DNA of 64,000 nt from Sedimenticola selenatireducens (GTDB lineage Bacteria; Pseudomonadota; Gammaproteobacteria; Chromatiales; Chromatiaceae): positions 1 to 64,000 of the forward strand of contig NZ_VMNH01000023.1 in NCBI RefSeq assembly GCF_007625115.1, in the 5' to 3' direction. Shown piece by piece: positions 45,088 through 54,411 of the stretch. Each line of letters starts with the position of its first letter. The stretch's first letter is position 1. Made by a program: the position numbers and the translations under genes. The notes below the pieces were generated by a model. That model ran no database searches, was not told the origin of the DNA, and saw nothing but the letters and a program-made list of their open reading frames with translations.

Positions 45088-46013
45088 TGTGCCGCTCCAT
45101 TGCGTGAATTCTCGAGCATATTTATAAACAGCTGTTCAAGACGATTCTGCTTGTTACGCATTGACGTAATACCTACCCCTTTATTGGTGAGTTGTTCAAA
45201 CAGGTGATTAATACTCTGATCACTATTAATCGCCACCTCTATGCGCTGCTCATCCAGTCGCTTGAGTTGAAAACCATCAAGACCGGGAAGATCAGCCAAA
45301 GGATCACGCAAGTTCAGCACAAAGGTCTCGGTATGCAGCTGACGTAACAATTGATCCATCCGCGTATTCTCAACAATCCGTCCCTGATTGATAATGGCGA
45401 TATTTCGACAAAGGCTCTCGGCCTCTTCCAAATAATGGGTGGTGAGAATGATGGTGGTCCCCTGCGCATTCAGTTCACTCATAAACGCCCACATGGAGCG
45501 ACGTATCTCAATATCCACGCCCGCAGTCGGCTCATCCAATATCAAAAGCTTGGGTCGATGCACCAAGGCACGGGCAATCATCAGCCGACGTTTCATACCG
45601 CCCGACAGGGTTCTGGACATCTGATTGCGCTTGTCCCACAAATCCAGTTGTTTCAGGCTCGCTTCGGCCCTTCGCCAGGCCTCTTTTCGCGGAATCCCGT
45701 AAAAACCGGCCTGATTGACGACAATCTCGCCAATCCGTTCCCACATGTTGAAATTGAACTCTTGTGGCACCAGACCAATACAGGACTTGACCGCCTCAGG
45801 GTCCTTATCCAGGTCATGGCCAAACACCTCGACCTGACCGGATGTTTTATTTACTAGCGAGCTGATGATACCTATGGCGGTCGATTTTCCGGCGCCATTA
45901 GGCCCAAGCAGGGCAAAAAAATCACCCTCCGCGACATTGATATCAATCCCCTTGAGGGCTTCAAATCCGTTCTTGTAGACCTTTCGCAGATCAGAGATGG
46001 CGAGTGCATTCAT
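45084..46013 (-). CDS. ABC transporter ATP-binding protein (YadG-like)
   Basis: 309 residues. Walker A GPNGAGKST (near 38), signature LSGGMKRRL (near 140), Walker B LLILDEPTAGVD (near 160), and an H-loop in LTTHYLEEAE. The C-terminal 80 residues are typical of export ATPases of the DrrA/YadG kind. It is co-transcribed with the ABC-2 permease. The substrate is unknown. Confidence 0.9.
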   Translation of the reverse strand: MNALAISDLRKVYKNGFEALKGIDINVAEGDFFALLGPNGAGKSTAIGIISSLVNKTSGQVEVFGHDLDKDPEAVKSCIGLVPQEFNFNMWERIGEIVVNQAGFYGIPRKEAWRRAEASLKQLDLWDKRNQMSRTLSGGMKRRLMIARALVHRPKLLILDEPTAGVDIEIRRSMWAFMSELNAQGTTIILTTHYLEEAESLCRNIAIINQGRIVENTRMDQLLRQLHTETFVLNLRDPLADLPGLDGFQLKRLDEQRIEVAINSDQSINHLFEQLTNKGVGITSMRNKQNRLEQLFINMLENSRNGAAQ

Positions 46014-46273
46014 TAGTTAAATATATCCGGGTATTGTTTTGAGCGACATTCAAACGGCCAACCGATCTTGAAGAGGTGATTTGTGTGATTAAGCTTACCC
46101 ACACTATATGGAGCCGGCACCAATGAAATCAACCGCCTATCGCATGACTAAACTTATCACCCTGACAGATGCCCCCAATGTATCCCTTTCGATACAGGGG
46201 AAATGATCAGGCAAAAAAAGATATAATGCGCCAAAAGCGCTAGACACAAGATAATATATTCGAGGTATAAGGC

Positions 46274-47401
46274 ATGAAGAGAATCACCCTTGTCGGTGCT
46301 GGTTTTGCGGCACTGACAGCCGTTCAAAAACTGCGCGCCGCTGATCCAGCACTGGAAATCACCCTGGTGGCACCAGCGCCCGAATTCTCCTACCTACCCG
46401 GCACTATCTGGATTCCTTCTGGTCTGAGAAAACCGGAAGATCTGCAGATCAATCTGAGCAATTTTTTCCACCGACAAAATGTTAAGTACTTTCAAGGCTC
46501 AGCCATTGGATTGAAACAGGATGGTCGGATTCTGGTGACCGACCAGGGAGATATTGAGAATGATGGCCTGATTATCTGTTCTGGTGGCCGCTTCATCAAG
46601 AAGCTCCCCGGTATCGAACACGCGATCACCCCCTGCGAGGGCATCCCGGCGGCGATAAAGATCCGTGACCGACTGAAAGCCATGACCGGCGGCACCATTG
46701 CTGTGGGCTTTTCCGGAAACCCCAAAGAGCCATCCGCGATGCGCGGGGGACCCATGTTTGAGTTTCTGTTTGGTATCGACCAGCAACTCCGCCGGGAAGG
46801 GCGCCGTGAAAAATTCAAACTCATCTTCTTCACTCCCGCCGCTGAGCCTGGAAAAAGGCTCGGGCCAAAGGCCGTAAAAGGCCTACTGGGTGAGATGAAA
46901 AAACGCGGCATCGAAACCCATCTGGGTCATAAGATGAAACAGTTCACCGAGACCAAGGTGATCACCGAAGGTGGAGAGTTTGATGCAGACCTGATCCTCT
47001 TTATGCCGGGCATGACGGGCAATCAGTGGTTTGATAATACCGAACTACCCCGCTCAGAAGGAGGCCTGATCAAAGCCGATAAGCGCTGTCGGGTCGAAGG
47101 CATGACCCAGGTCTACGTCGCGGGTGATTCAGGCAGCTATCCCGGCCCGGAATGGATGCCAAAACAAGCTCATATGGCAGACCTTCAGGCCGAAGCAGCT
47201 GCAGCCAACCTGCTGGCAGAACTGGATGGCAAACAGCCGACCCATACATTCAAGGTCGAGCTGTTTTGCATTGTTGACAGTCAGAGCCGCGGCAGCCTGG
47301 TCGCCCGAACACCCGGCTATAACATCGCACTGCCACAGATGCGGCTATTCCATTGGTTGAAGCGTCTATTTGAGTGGTGGTATCTGCGCCAGTATCGTTA
47401 G
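46274..47401 (+). CDS. SQR/FCSD-like FAD oxidoreductase lacking one catalytic cysteine
   Basis: 375 residues. FAD-binding motif VGAGFAALTAV at the N-terminus, second nucleotide motif near 150 (IAVGFSGNP), and VAGDSGSYPG near 280. The fold resembles sulfide:quinone reductase and FccB. The later redox cysteine is present (ELFCIVDSQSRG), but the earlier one is absent: the region aligned with FccB's NPFRC reads NPKEPSAMRGGP. The C-terminal amphipathic part (LFHWLKRLFEWWYL) may bind membrane. It is soluble or peripheral, without a signal peptide. It may be a quinone reductase of another substrate. Confidence 0.78.
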   Translation: MKRITLVGAGFAALTAVQKLRAADPALEITLVAPAPEFSYLPGTIWIPSGLRKPEDLQINLSNFFHRQNVKYFQGSAIGLKQDGRILVTDQGDIENDGLIICSGGRFIKKLPGIEHAITPCEGIPAAIKIRDRLKAMTGGTIAVGFSGNPKEPSAMRGGPMFEFLFGIDQQLRREGRREKFKLIFFTPAAEPGKRLGPKAVKGLLGEMKKRGIETHLGHKMKQFTETKVITEGGEFDADLILFMPGMTGNQWFDNTELPRSEGGLIKADKRCRVEGMTQVYVAGDSGSYPGPEWMPKQAHMADLQAEAAAANLLAELDGKQPTHTFKVELFCIVDSQSRGSLVARTPGYNIALPQMRLFHWLKRLFEWWYLRQYR

Positions 47402-47409
47402 GCAGAAGC

Positions 47410-49674
47410 CTATTTACCGGGGCGTATCAAACCACCCAGACCCATATCATCGAGCGCCTTCTCCATCAGACCACGCACCTGTCGGGCATCGGTCATACGC
47501 AGGGCGGCCTGTAGCAGGCTTTTTGCCCGTGCCCGACTGAAACTGCGAATAACCCACTTAATCTTGAGCAGACTTCCCGCACTCATGCTGAGACTATCGA
47601 CCCCCATACCGAGCAACAGGATGGCCGCCAGAGGATTTCCCGCCAATTCGCCGCAGACACTGACCGGGCGGCGATAGAGTGCCGCACCCTCAACAATCTG
47701 GCTAATCGCACGCAGCACGGCCGGGTGCATATCATCAAAGATATCCGCAACCCGTGGATTGTTCCGGTCAACGGCCAACAAGTACTGAGTCAGATCGTTA
47801 GTACCGACGGAGAGAAAATCGACCCGCCGGGCAATCTCATCAATCTGATAAACCGCCGCAGGCACCTCGATCATGACCCCTACCGGGGGCATTGATACCT
47901 CATACTCCTCTTCAATCAACTCATCGTAGGCACGCTGAATCAACATCTGCAGCTCATCAACCTCAGACACCATACTGACCATCGGCAACATGATCTGCAG
48001 ATTATTCAACCCTATATCAGCCCGTATCATCGCGCGAATCTGGGTCAAAAAGATCTCAGGATGATCCAGAGAGATTCTCACACCGCGCCACCCCAGAAAG
48101 GGATTCGACTCAGAAAACGGAAAATAGGGAAGCGGCTTGTCACCACCAATATCGAGGGTGCGCAAGATGACCGGACGAGGATTGAATGAGCTCAATAACT
48201 GCCGATAACTCTCCACCTGAACATCTTCACCAGGAAAACGGTCACGGGTAATATAGAGCAATTCTGTTCGATGCAGACCGACCCCTTCAGACTCCTCCAA
48301 CCCAAGCGTCATGACATCCGATATCAGACCGGTATTCAGATACAGTGGGATAGCGGTGCCATCGGTTGTTTCAGCCTTAAGGCCTTTCATGGCCTCAAGT
48401 TCTACCGCTATCTCGGTCTCTTCTTTGGCGAGACGCGCATACTCATCCCTGACCGATGGATCGGGAGTCACATAGACGCGCCCACGATAGCCATCGATAA
48501 TGACATCCAGGCCCTCCAGACGTCCTACCGGCAGATCGGTCACACCCATTACCGCCGGGATACCCATAGCACGGGCCAGAATCGCCACGTGGGATGAACT
48601 GGAACCCATGGCAGAGACGATACCGGTCAGCCGCTCAATCGGCACCTCGGCCAATTGCACGGCACTGATATCTTCACCCACCAGGATCGTCTTATCCGGA
48701 TAAAGAATCTCCCTGGGCTTATCCAGCTGAAGATGCATCAGAATACGCCGACCCAGGTCCCGAATATCAGAGGCCCGTTCGCGCAGATAGACATCATCCA
48801 TGTTATCAAAGACCCGGGCATGCGCTTCAATGGTGTGATGAAGGGCGCCCTGTGCCCACTGCCCCTGCTCAATACGTTCAACTGTCTGGCTGATCAGGGT
48901 ATCGCTACCGAGCATCAACAACAGGGCATCAAACAGCGCCTGCTCTTCAACCGGCAATTCGGCAGAGAGACGCAACTTGAGGCTTTTCAACTCCTGTTGC
49001 GTCAGGGCCACTGCCTCTTTCAAGGCGGTAATCTCAGCCCCAGGGTCATCCGTTGTACGATCAGGTACGGCATCCAGGTCCGCAAGCTGATAGGCCACAA
49101 CCGCCTGCCCGGTAGTCACACCCGGCGCACTCGGCTGACCACTGAGATAACGGTTTAGGGGACTGCGGGTATGCTGGATCTGATTGAGTTCACCACTGGC
49201 TCTGGCGTAAGTGATGGCACCCGCTAACTGAGCCGCAAGCGTAAACAGGAAGGTAACTTCATCATCGTCAAATTTACGGGGCTCTACTTGGCGAACAACC
49301 AGTACGCCTAGCACCTTACGATTCTGGATAATCGGCACACCCAGAAATCCCCGATACTGGGTTTCGCCGGTTGCATGGATAAACAGATAACGGGGATGTG
49401 AAGTGGCATCATCCAGATTCACGGGTTCTGCACGTTCACAGACCAGACCCACCAGACCGCGATGCATAGGTAAGCTAACCTTACCCACGGCATCCGGATT
49501 CAGACCCTCTGTGGCAAGCAGGATGTGCTCTCGCCGATCAAAATCGGTCAAATAGACAGAACATACGTCAGCACTGATCGCCTGCTTTACCCGCTGCACA
49601 ATCAGCCGTAGTGCCTCACCCAAATCGGGAGCGGCATTGACCTCCTGGACAATACGATGAAGTGTCTCCAGCAC
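47410..49674 (-). CDS. ptsP: PtsP, enzyme I of the nitrogen phosphotransferase system
   Basis: 754 residues from a GTG at 49674. An N-terminal GAF domain (about 1-160) precedes the PTS enzyme I domains. The phospho-His lies in SSSHVAILARAMGIPAVMG near 358, and the PEP-binding barrel has TNDLTQYLLAVDR and the catalytic Cys in VSVCGELAG near 690. It transfers phosphate from PEP to NPr. It lies 6 bp after rppH, the usual gammaproteobacterial arrangement. Confidence 0.93.
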   Translation of the reverse strand: MLETLHRIVQEVNAAPDLGEALRLIVQRVKQAISADVCSVYLTDFDRREHILLATEGLNPDAVGKVSLPMHRGLVGLVCERAEPVNLDDATSHPRYLFIHATGETQYRGFLGVPIIQNRKVLGVLVVRQVEPRKFDDDEVTFLFTLAAQLAGAITYARASGELNQIQHTRSPLNRYLSGQPSAPGVTTGQAVVAYQLADLDAVPDRTTDDPGAEITALKEAVALTQQELKSLKLRLSAELPVEEQALFDALLLMLGSDTLISQTVERIEQGQWAQGALHHTIEAHARVFDNMDDVYLRERASDIRDLGRRILMHLQLDKPREILYPDKTILVGEDISAVQLAEVPIERLTGIVSAMGSSSSHVAILARAMGIPAVMGVTDLPVGRLEGLDVIIDGYRGRVYVTPDPSVRDEYARLAKEETEIAVELEAMKGLKAETTDGTAIPLYLNTGLISDVMTLGLEESEGVGLHRTELLYITRDRFPGEDVQVESYRQLLSSFNPRPVILRTLDIGGDKPLPYFPFSESNPFLGWRGVRISLDHPEIFLTQIRAMIRADIGLNNLQIMLPMVSMVSEVDELQMLIQRAYDELIEEEYEVSMPPVGVMIEVPAAVYQIDEIARRVDFLSVGTNDLTQYLLAVDRNNPRVADIFDDMHPAVLRAISQIVEGAALYRRPVSVCGELAGNPLAAILLLGMGVDSLSMSAGSLLKIKWVIRSFSRARAKSLLQAALRMTDARQVRGLMEKALDDMGLGGLIRPGK

Positions 49675-49680
49675 TAGCCG

Positions 49681-50205
49681 CTAGCGCCTGTTCTGACGCA
49701 GATAATTGGCCTGTGTCCTATTAGGTGCACCGTCAGGGAACAACAGCGGCGCCAACTCTTCAAGCGCCTGTACATAGACCTTGCGTTTGAAATAGACCAC
49801 CTCACGCAGCGGATGCCAATATTTTACCCAACGCCAGCTATCAAATTCTGGCTTCGGGGCATGGTCAAGACAGAAATCTGTCTCCTCACATAACACCCGA
49901 AGCAGATACCAGATCTGTTTCTGGCCAATGCATAACGGCTTGCAGTGATGTCTCAAAAATCGTTTTGGCAAGCGATATCTGAGCCAATCGGACGTTACAC
50001 CCACCATTTCTACCTGGTGTTGCTTGAGTCCCACCTCTTCTTCTAATTCACGGTACATCGCCTGTTCAGGCGACTCTCCTTCGTTTATACCGCCTTGAGG
50101 GAACTGCCAGGCATCCTGCCCTATACGTCTCCCCCAGAAAAGCTGCCGCTGATGATTGCAAAGTATGATACCAACGTTAGGTCTATACCCTTCTGAATCA
50201 ATCAA
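49681..50205 (-). CDS. rppH: RppH, RNA 5'-pyrophosphohydrolase
   Basis: 174 residues with the Nudix box [20 protein letters not shown] (about 38-57) and the family start ([12 protein letters not shown]). It removes pyrophosphate from mRNA 5' ends and so starts decay. It stands before ptsP on the same strand, as in E. coli and relatives. Confidence 0.94.
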   Translation of the reverse strand: MIDSEGYRPNVGIILCNHQRQLFWGRRIGQDAWQFPQGGINEGESPEQAMYRELEEEVGLKQHQVEMVGVTSDWLRYRLPKRFLRHHCKPLCIGQKQIWYLLRVLCEETDFCLDHAPKPEFDSWRWVKYWHPLREVVYFKRKVYVQALEELAPLLFPDGAPNRTQANYLRQNRR

Positions 50206-50392
50206 AAGAAAACCTATTTAAGAATCTATAAACTGGCTTGATTGTTCCACAAGTAACCATATCCCGGCAACCACTTGTAATATAGCCTTAATATTGGCAT
50301 TCGCTACAGTCCACCAGGAGTGGCCCTGACATTACACTCCACACCCGTTTCTGAGTTAAAATGGCCGCTTGATTCAACCAGGAGAAACTGCT

Positions 50393-51046
50393 TTGCCATT
50401 AGCTATATTTGATCTCGACAATACCCTACTCAATGGGGACTCGGACTACCTCTGGGGTGTGTTTCTCGCTGAGAAAGGCATCGTTGATGCGGCGTGGTAT
50501 GAAAAAGAGAACAACCGTTTCTATCAGGAGTACAAAGCAGGGCAGCTGGATATCTATGAATTTCTCCGTTTCTCGCTCAAACCATTAAGCCAACACCCGA
50601 TTGAACAACTGCAGGAATGGCACCATGAATTCATGCAGAAAAAGATCGCACCCATCTTGCTACCCGCCGCAAGGGCTTTGGTTGAGAAGCACAGGAAGGC
50701 GGGGGATACCCTGATGATTATTACCGCTACCAATGCCTTCGTTACCGCACCTATCGCCTCAGCCCTGGGAATTGAGCATCTGATTGCCACCGACCCGGAG
50801 ATGATCGATGGTCGCTATACGGGCGAGGTCGCAGGCATACCCAGCTTCCGTGAAGGCAAGGTATCACGACTAAACAGCTGGTTAGCGGCACATCAACAAG
50901 ATCTGTCTAACAGCAGCTTCTACAGTGACTCGCATAATGACCTGCCACTGCTTGAGCTTGTAGATAAACCGGTCGCCGTTGATCCCGATGAGATCTTAAT
51001 CCAAACAGCAGGACAGCGGGGTTGGCCCATCATTACCCTGCGGTAA
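50393..51046 (+). CDS. HAD-IB family hydrolase (SerB-like phosphatase)
   Basis: 217 residues from a TTG at 50393, which follows AGGAG by 8 bp; the frame is open to 50369 but an upstream start would include the ribosome site. HAD motif I FDLDNTLLNGD, motif II TAT, motif III with Lys in FREGKVSR, motif IV YSDSHNDLPLLE. The cap matches the HAD-IB hydrolase group near phosphoserine phosphatase. The substrate is a phosphate ester, not known. Confidence 0.88.
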   Translation: MPLAIFDLDNTLLNGDSDYLWGVFLAEKGIVDAAWYEKENNRFYQEYKAGQLDIYEFLRFSLKPLSQHPIEQLQEWHHEFMQKKIAPILLPAARALVEKHRKAGDTLMIITATNAFVTAPIASALGIEHLIATDPEMIDGRYTGEVAGIPSFREGKVSRLNSWLAAHQQDLSNSSFYSDSHNDLPLLELVDKPVAVDPDEILIQTAGQRGWPIITLR

Positions 51047-51096
51047 TGAGCTGATTGGTGTATTCTGAAGTGAAGCACTGATACTGGACAGAGCAT

Positions 51097-51303
51097 ATGG
51101 AACAAAAACCGTTTCTGCTGATAGTGGCCGTTCTGATTGGCGTGGTCATTTATGCCTATTATGCGCCCAAGGAGGCACCAGAGCGGGCGGCGACCCTCAC
51201 CCCCAAGCAATATATCGAACTGGTTGAACAGAAAAAGCAAGAACGCAAACAGGAGGCGGCCGAAGAGGCACGTTTGGAGAAGTTACAGGAGGCTAAGAAA
51301 TAG
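51097..51303 (+). CDS. Small membrane protein with charged coiled-coil tail
   Basis: 68 residues: one transmembrane helix (about 7-23), then a charged helical tail rich in E, K and Q (about 40-68). It starts 50 bp after the HAD gene. Not recognised. Confidence 0.6.
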   Translation: MEQKPFLLIVAVLIGVVIYAYYAPKEAPERAATLTPKQYIELVEQKKQERKQEAAEEARLEKLQEAKK

Positions 51304-51342
51304 TCTTTAACACACGCCCTTATAATTATCCGGTTTGTGCGC

Positions 51343-51370
51343 TCGTTCCCACGCTCCCGCGTGGGAACGA
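51343..51370. repeat. REP-like hairpin repeat
   Basis: TCGTTCCCACGC and GCGTGGGAACGA are a perfect 12-bp inverted repeat with a 4-base loop. Hairpins of this exact kind are dispersed in many gammaproteobacterial genomes. It lies after the small membrane protein gene and could also end that transcript, though no T run follows. It occurs once in this window. Confidence 0.6.
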
Positions 51371-51400
51371 TAATCAGGCTTTTCGCATTCTAAGATTGGC

Positions 51401-51808
51401 CTACAGACGCCTGCAGACAGAACGCTCATCAGGATTCTCAACGGCATCCACAATTGAATTGATAAACTGGCCTAATTCATCGGTACTGAGTACAACAAGG
51501 ATACGATTCAAAAGCGTGGGATCCACCATCGCCTGAACAACCTTTCCATCACTCAGATTGACGCTTACACCTGCAGCGTGCTGATGCTCTGACGGGTCAG
51601 CCTGCTCGATGAACAGCGCCTCGTTCATATCCAGCATTTCATCATAGTAAGCTTCGATGTCATCCATGAGCGCATCATCAGTCTCTTCCGGTAAACGGAC
51701 CATAAATCCCTGATCCTCCTGAGCCGAGAGTGGCTGAAGCCCTTTTTCTATTAAGTAGTCTATGAATAACCGCCACGGACGCTCATCAAAAAAGATATAT
51801 TCCAACAT
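51401..51808 (-). CDS. Conserved-looking protein of unknown function
   Basis: 135 residues from the ATG at 51808; the frame is open to 51877 but that would overlap the kinase gene. Soluble and acidic. The start reads YIFFDERPWRLFIDYL, a pattern of a small conserved proteobacterial family whose function I do not know. It follows the Ser/Thr kinase by 46 bp on the same strand. Confidence 0.6.
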   Translation of the reverse strand: MLEYIFFDERPWRLFIDYLIEKGLQPLSAQEDQGFMVRLPEETDDALMDDIEAYYDEMLDMNEALFIEQADPSEHQHAAGVSVNLSDGKVVQAMVDPTLLNRILVVLSTDELGQFINSIVDAVENPDERSVCRRL

Positions 51809-51854
51809 GCTGCCTTTTCCTACTTCAGCCTCAACCAGAGTGATGACAACATTT

Positions 51855-54242
51855 TCACATTCGTGCCCTGAACGCAAGAATCACCTGATTTCTGAGGGTT
51901 TTGATGAGGTTCAGTTGTTTGGCAGTCAACACAACTCCGTTTGGTTGAGAGTGATCGGCATAGATCAAACCCAGCGGACGCTGCTTGATTACCAAGGGGA
52001 ATATCAGAAACGACCCAGCATTTGAAATCTGTTTATACCACTCAGGCAGATCGGCTTGAATTTTTTCATCGTGGGCATTGGAGATTGCCAGGTCAACGCC
52101 ATTCTTCAACGCTGCATGAAATACATCGGCACTGTACTGTTTTGGGAAATTAAAGCGGGGTAAAAAATTGTCGATATCGGCACCGAAGCCAAGCTTGCCC
52201 TTCATCTGATTGGTCGCACGATCCTGCAGACAGAGAACAACACGCCGAAATGCCAGGGCGCGATAAATTGTCTCAAGGACAACATTAAAAATCTGCACAA
52301 CATTGGTTTCGTCATCCAACAGCATCCCGGTCACTTCCTGCAATCCCTCTGTTAGAACAATCTCTGCATTAATTGCCGGATCATCCGGTGCGGCCTCTGT
52401 AATCAGTGATTCAGAGGGGGGGAGATTGGCGGCCTGCTCAAGCGCGAGTGTTGTTGTGATGTCGTGCTTGACACTCTTTCCTTTAGCCACATGTGACGTA
52501 TCCGGCTTGGATGGCCGAGATAATCGCTCCATAAAAGGATTATTGCTTGCATGAGAGCCGAGGCTCCCACTCAACTCAACAAACTCACGCCGCGCCTCCT
52601 CTACCATTTTTTCAAAGCGTTTCTCACTGATGGCCAAACCCCGTCTATAGCGTTTAATCAGCTGCCTTATCTGGGGTTCACCACCATCACTTGATTCACC
52701 AATAATACGGGTAGCCTCGTTAGCAAAATTTGCAATCAGACGCAATTTAACGTCACTCTTTTTCAGTTCGCCGGGTGAAGCTGGGTCAACTTTTACCATG
52801 CCATGAGTTATGGTTGATGGAAAATTCCACTGCTCTGCAATAGCCACGCCCACATCCTGAAATGACATCCCGAGCACCCGCTGCTCGGCCTTCGCCTGAG
52901 GAATCGACTCCATCTTGACCAAGCGCAGAATCTCTTCACTCTCATCATTCAGGTAATAGGTCACCAGAATCTTTCCGAGGGTATGCAACATGCCACACAG
53001 AAACCCCTCCTCTACATGCTCCAACTCCGCATCTTCTGCAGCCTGGCGCGCCAGTGTGGCGCTAAAAATCGCGGCGGCGATTTCATTTTTTAGTTTAACG
53101 ACCTGTGTCTTGTTATGCAGATGCTCAAAGAAGATCAGTGACGCAGCAATGGATCGAATGGTTTGAATTCCGAGTACAACAATGGCTCGGGATATGGTCC
53201 CGATGCGGCCAGCAAAATGGCTATAGTAAGCTGAATTGACCACCTTCAGGATCTTGCTGGCGAGGGCAAAATCACGAATGATAATACTGGCAAGCTGATC
53301 CATCCCTTTATCATTGGATGCAGTCAATCGATTGAGGGTACGAATAGATTCAGAGAGCACAGGAAAATCACTCTTGTGCTGCATTCTTCGTAACAAAAAA
53401 TCAACTGTACCTTTGGTCGCCAGGCCCGTGTTCTCATCATCACTCTTGCGATACTCGCTAATGGCAACCAGCATTTCTCCGGCATTGGAAAATCGCTGAT
53501 CAGGCTCTTTCTCAAGCGCTTTCTGCACTATGGCATCCAGTGGCTGACCAATTTCTGAATTCAACTCCGAGGGGTTAACTACCGCACTGTCGCGAATATG
53601 TTTTAGCAGCGTCTGTTGATCGGGTGCATCGAATGCCACTCTTCCGGTTAACAGTTCATAAAAAATCGCCCCCAAAGCAAAGACGTCCGCCTGGGGACTT
53701 ACCTTCCCTTCGACAATATATTCAGGTGCCATATAACGTGGCGTACCTGTTAGTTCGACATCGGGGTTAGAGGTACCGGTAATAATCCTTGCAATACCGA
53801 AATCCATAATCTTTGGCGTACCCTCGCCATTCAAGATGATGTTGGCCGGCTTCAGATCACGGTGCACAATTCCTTTGCGGTGTACCTGGTCAATACCAGA
53901 CAAGATACCCACCAAGATATCCAATGACTCCTGAAGCGTCAGTTTATTACGCTTCATTCGATCAGAGAGTAATTCCCCTTTAACATATTCAAAAACCAGA
54001 TAGGGACGCTTTTTATCGTGGCCTACATCAAAAAGGGATACGATATTGGGGTGTTGAATCTGACTGATAGCCCGGGCCTCGCTAAGTAGGCTATCAACAC
54101 TATTGGAGACGCCCGACATCTGGCGATCAAGTAGTTTTATCGCTACTGACCGGTGTAATTCGGAATCAATACAGCGGTAAACCGTACCTTGATTACCGGC
54201 ACCCAACTTCTCTTTTACTTCAAACCGGCCTATCTTCGGCAT
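51855..54242 (-). CDS. Ser/Thr protein kinase fused to HDOD and GAF domains
   Basis: 795 residues from the ATG at 54242 (AGGA upstream); an ATG at 54263 is an alternative. The kinase domain (about 1-270) has the glycine loop GAGNQGTV, VAIKLL, HRDLKPAN and DFG motifs, all complete. An HDOD domain (about 285-490; LASKILKVVNSAYY, EHVEEGFLCGMLHTLG) and a C-terminal GAF domain (about 640-790) follow. Cytoplasmic. It would join eukaryote-type phosphorylation with a signalling output; targets are unknown. Confidence 0.87.
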   Translation of the reverse strand: MPKIGRFEVKEKLGAGNQGTVYRCIDSELHRSVAIKLLDRQMSGVSNSVDSLLSEARAISQIQHPNIVSLFDVGHDKKRPYLVFEYVKGELLSDRMKRNKLTLQESLDILVGILSGIDQVHRKGIVHRDLKPANIILNGEGTPKIMDFGIARIITGTSNPDVELTGTPRYMAPEYIVEGKVSPQADVFALGAIFYELLTGRVAFDAPDQQTLLKHIRDSAVVNPSELNSEIGQPLDAIVQKALEKEPDQRFSNAGEMLVAISEYRKSDDENTGLATKGTVDFLLRRMQHKSDFPVLSESIRTLNRLTASNDKGMDQLASIIIRDFALASKILKVVNSAYYSHFAGRIGTISRAIVVLGIQTIRSIAASLIFFEHLHNKTQVVKLKNEIAAAIFSATLARQAAEDAELEHVEEGFLCGMLHTLGKILVTYYLNDESEEILRLVKMESIPQAKAEQRVLGMSFQDVGVAIAEQWNFPSTITHGMVKVDPASPGELKKSDVKLRLIANFANEATRIIGESSDGGEPQIRQLIKRYRRGLAISEKRFEKMVEEARREFVELSGSLGSHASNNPFMERLSRPSKPDTSHVAKGKSVKHDITTTLALEQAANLPPSESLITEAAPDDPAINAEIVLTEGLQEVTGMLLDDETNVVQIFNVVLETIYRALAFRRVVLCLQDRATNQMKGKLGFGADIDNFLPRFNFPKQYSADVFHAALKNGVDLAISNAHDEKIQADLPEWYKQISNAGSFLIFPLVIKQRPLGLIYADHSQPNGVVLTAKQLNLIKTLRNQVILAFRARM

Positions 54243-54411
54243 ACTATTCCTACGCTTACCCATCTTCTAGATGATAAATATATCGGCAGCAATGGAAAAA
54301 ACTTTCCTTATTGATCCACGCCTAATTGTCAAAACAAATTATGCGGTATATTGAGGGTCGTGGCAGCTGGAAGCCTGTCCTGTCATATCACGGAAATCAA
54401 CGGACGCTATA

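Noticed and set aside
54370-54390. TGGCAGCTGGAAGCC before hoxF as a sigma-54 promoter
   Set aside because: GG and GC are 9 bp apart instead of 10, a spacing that normally abolishes function.
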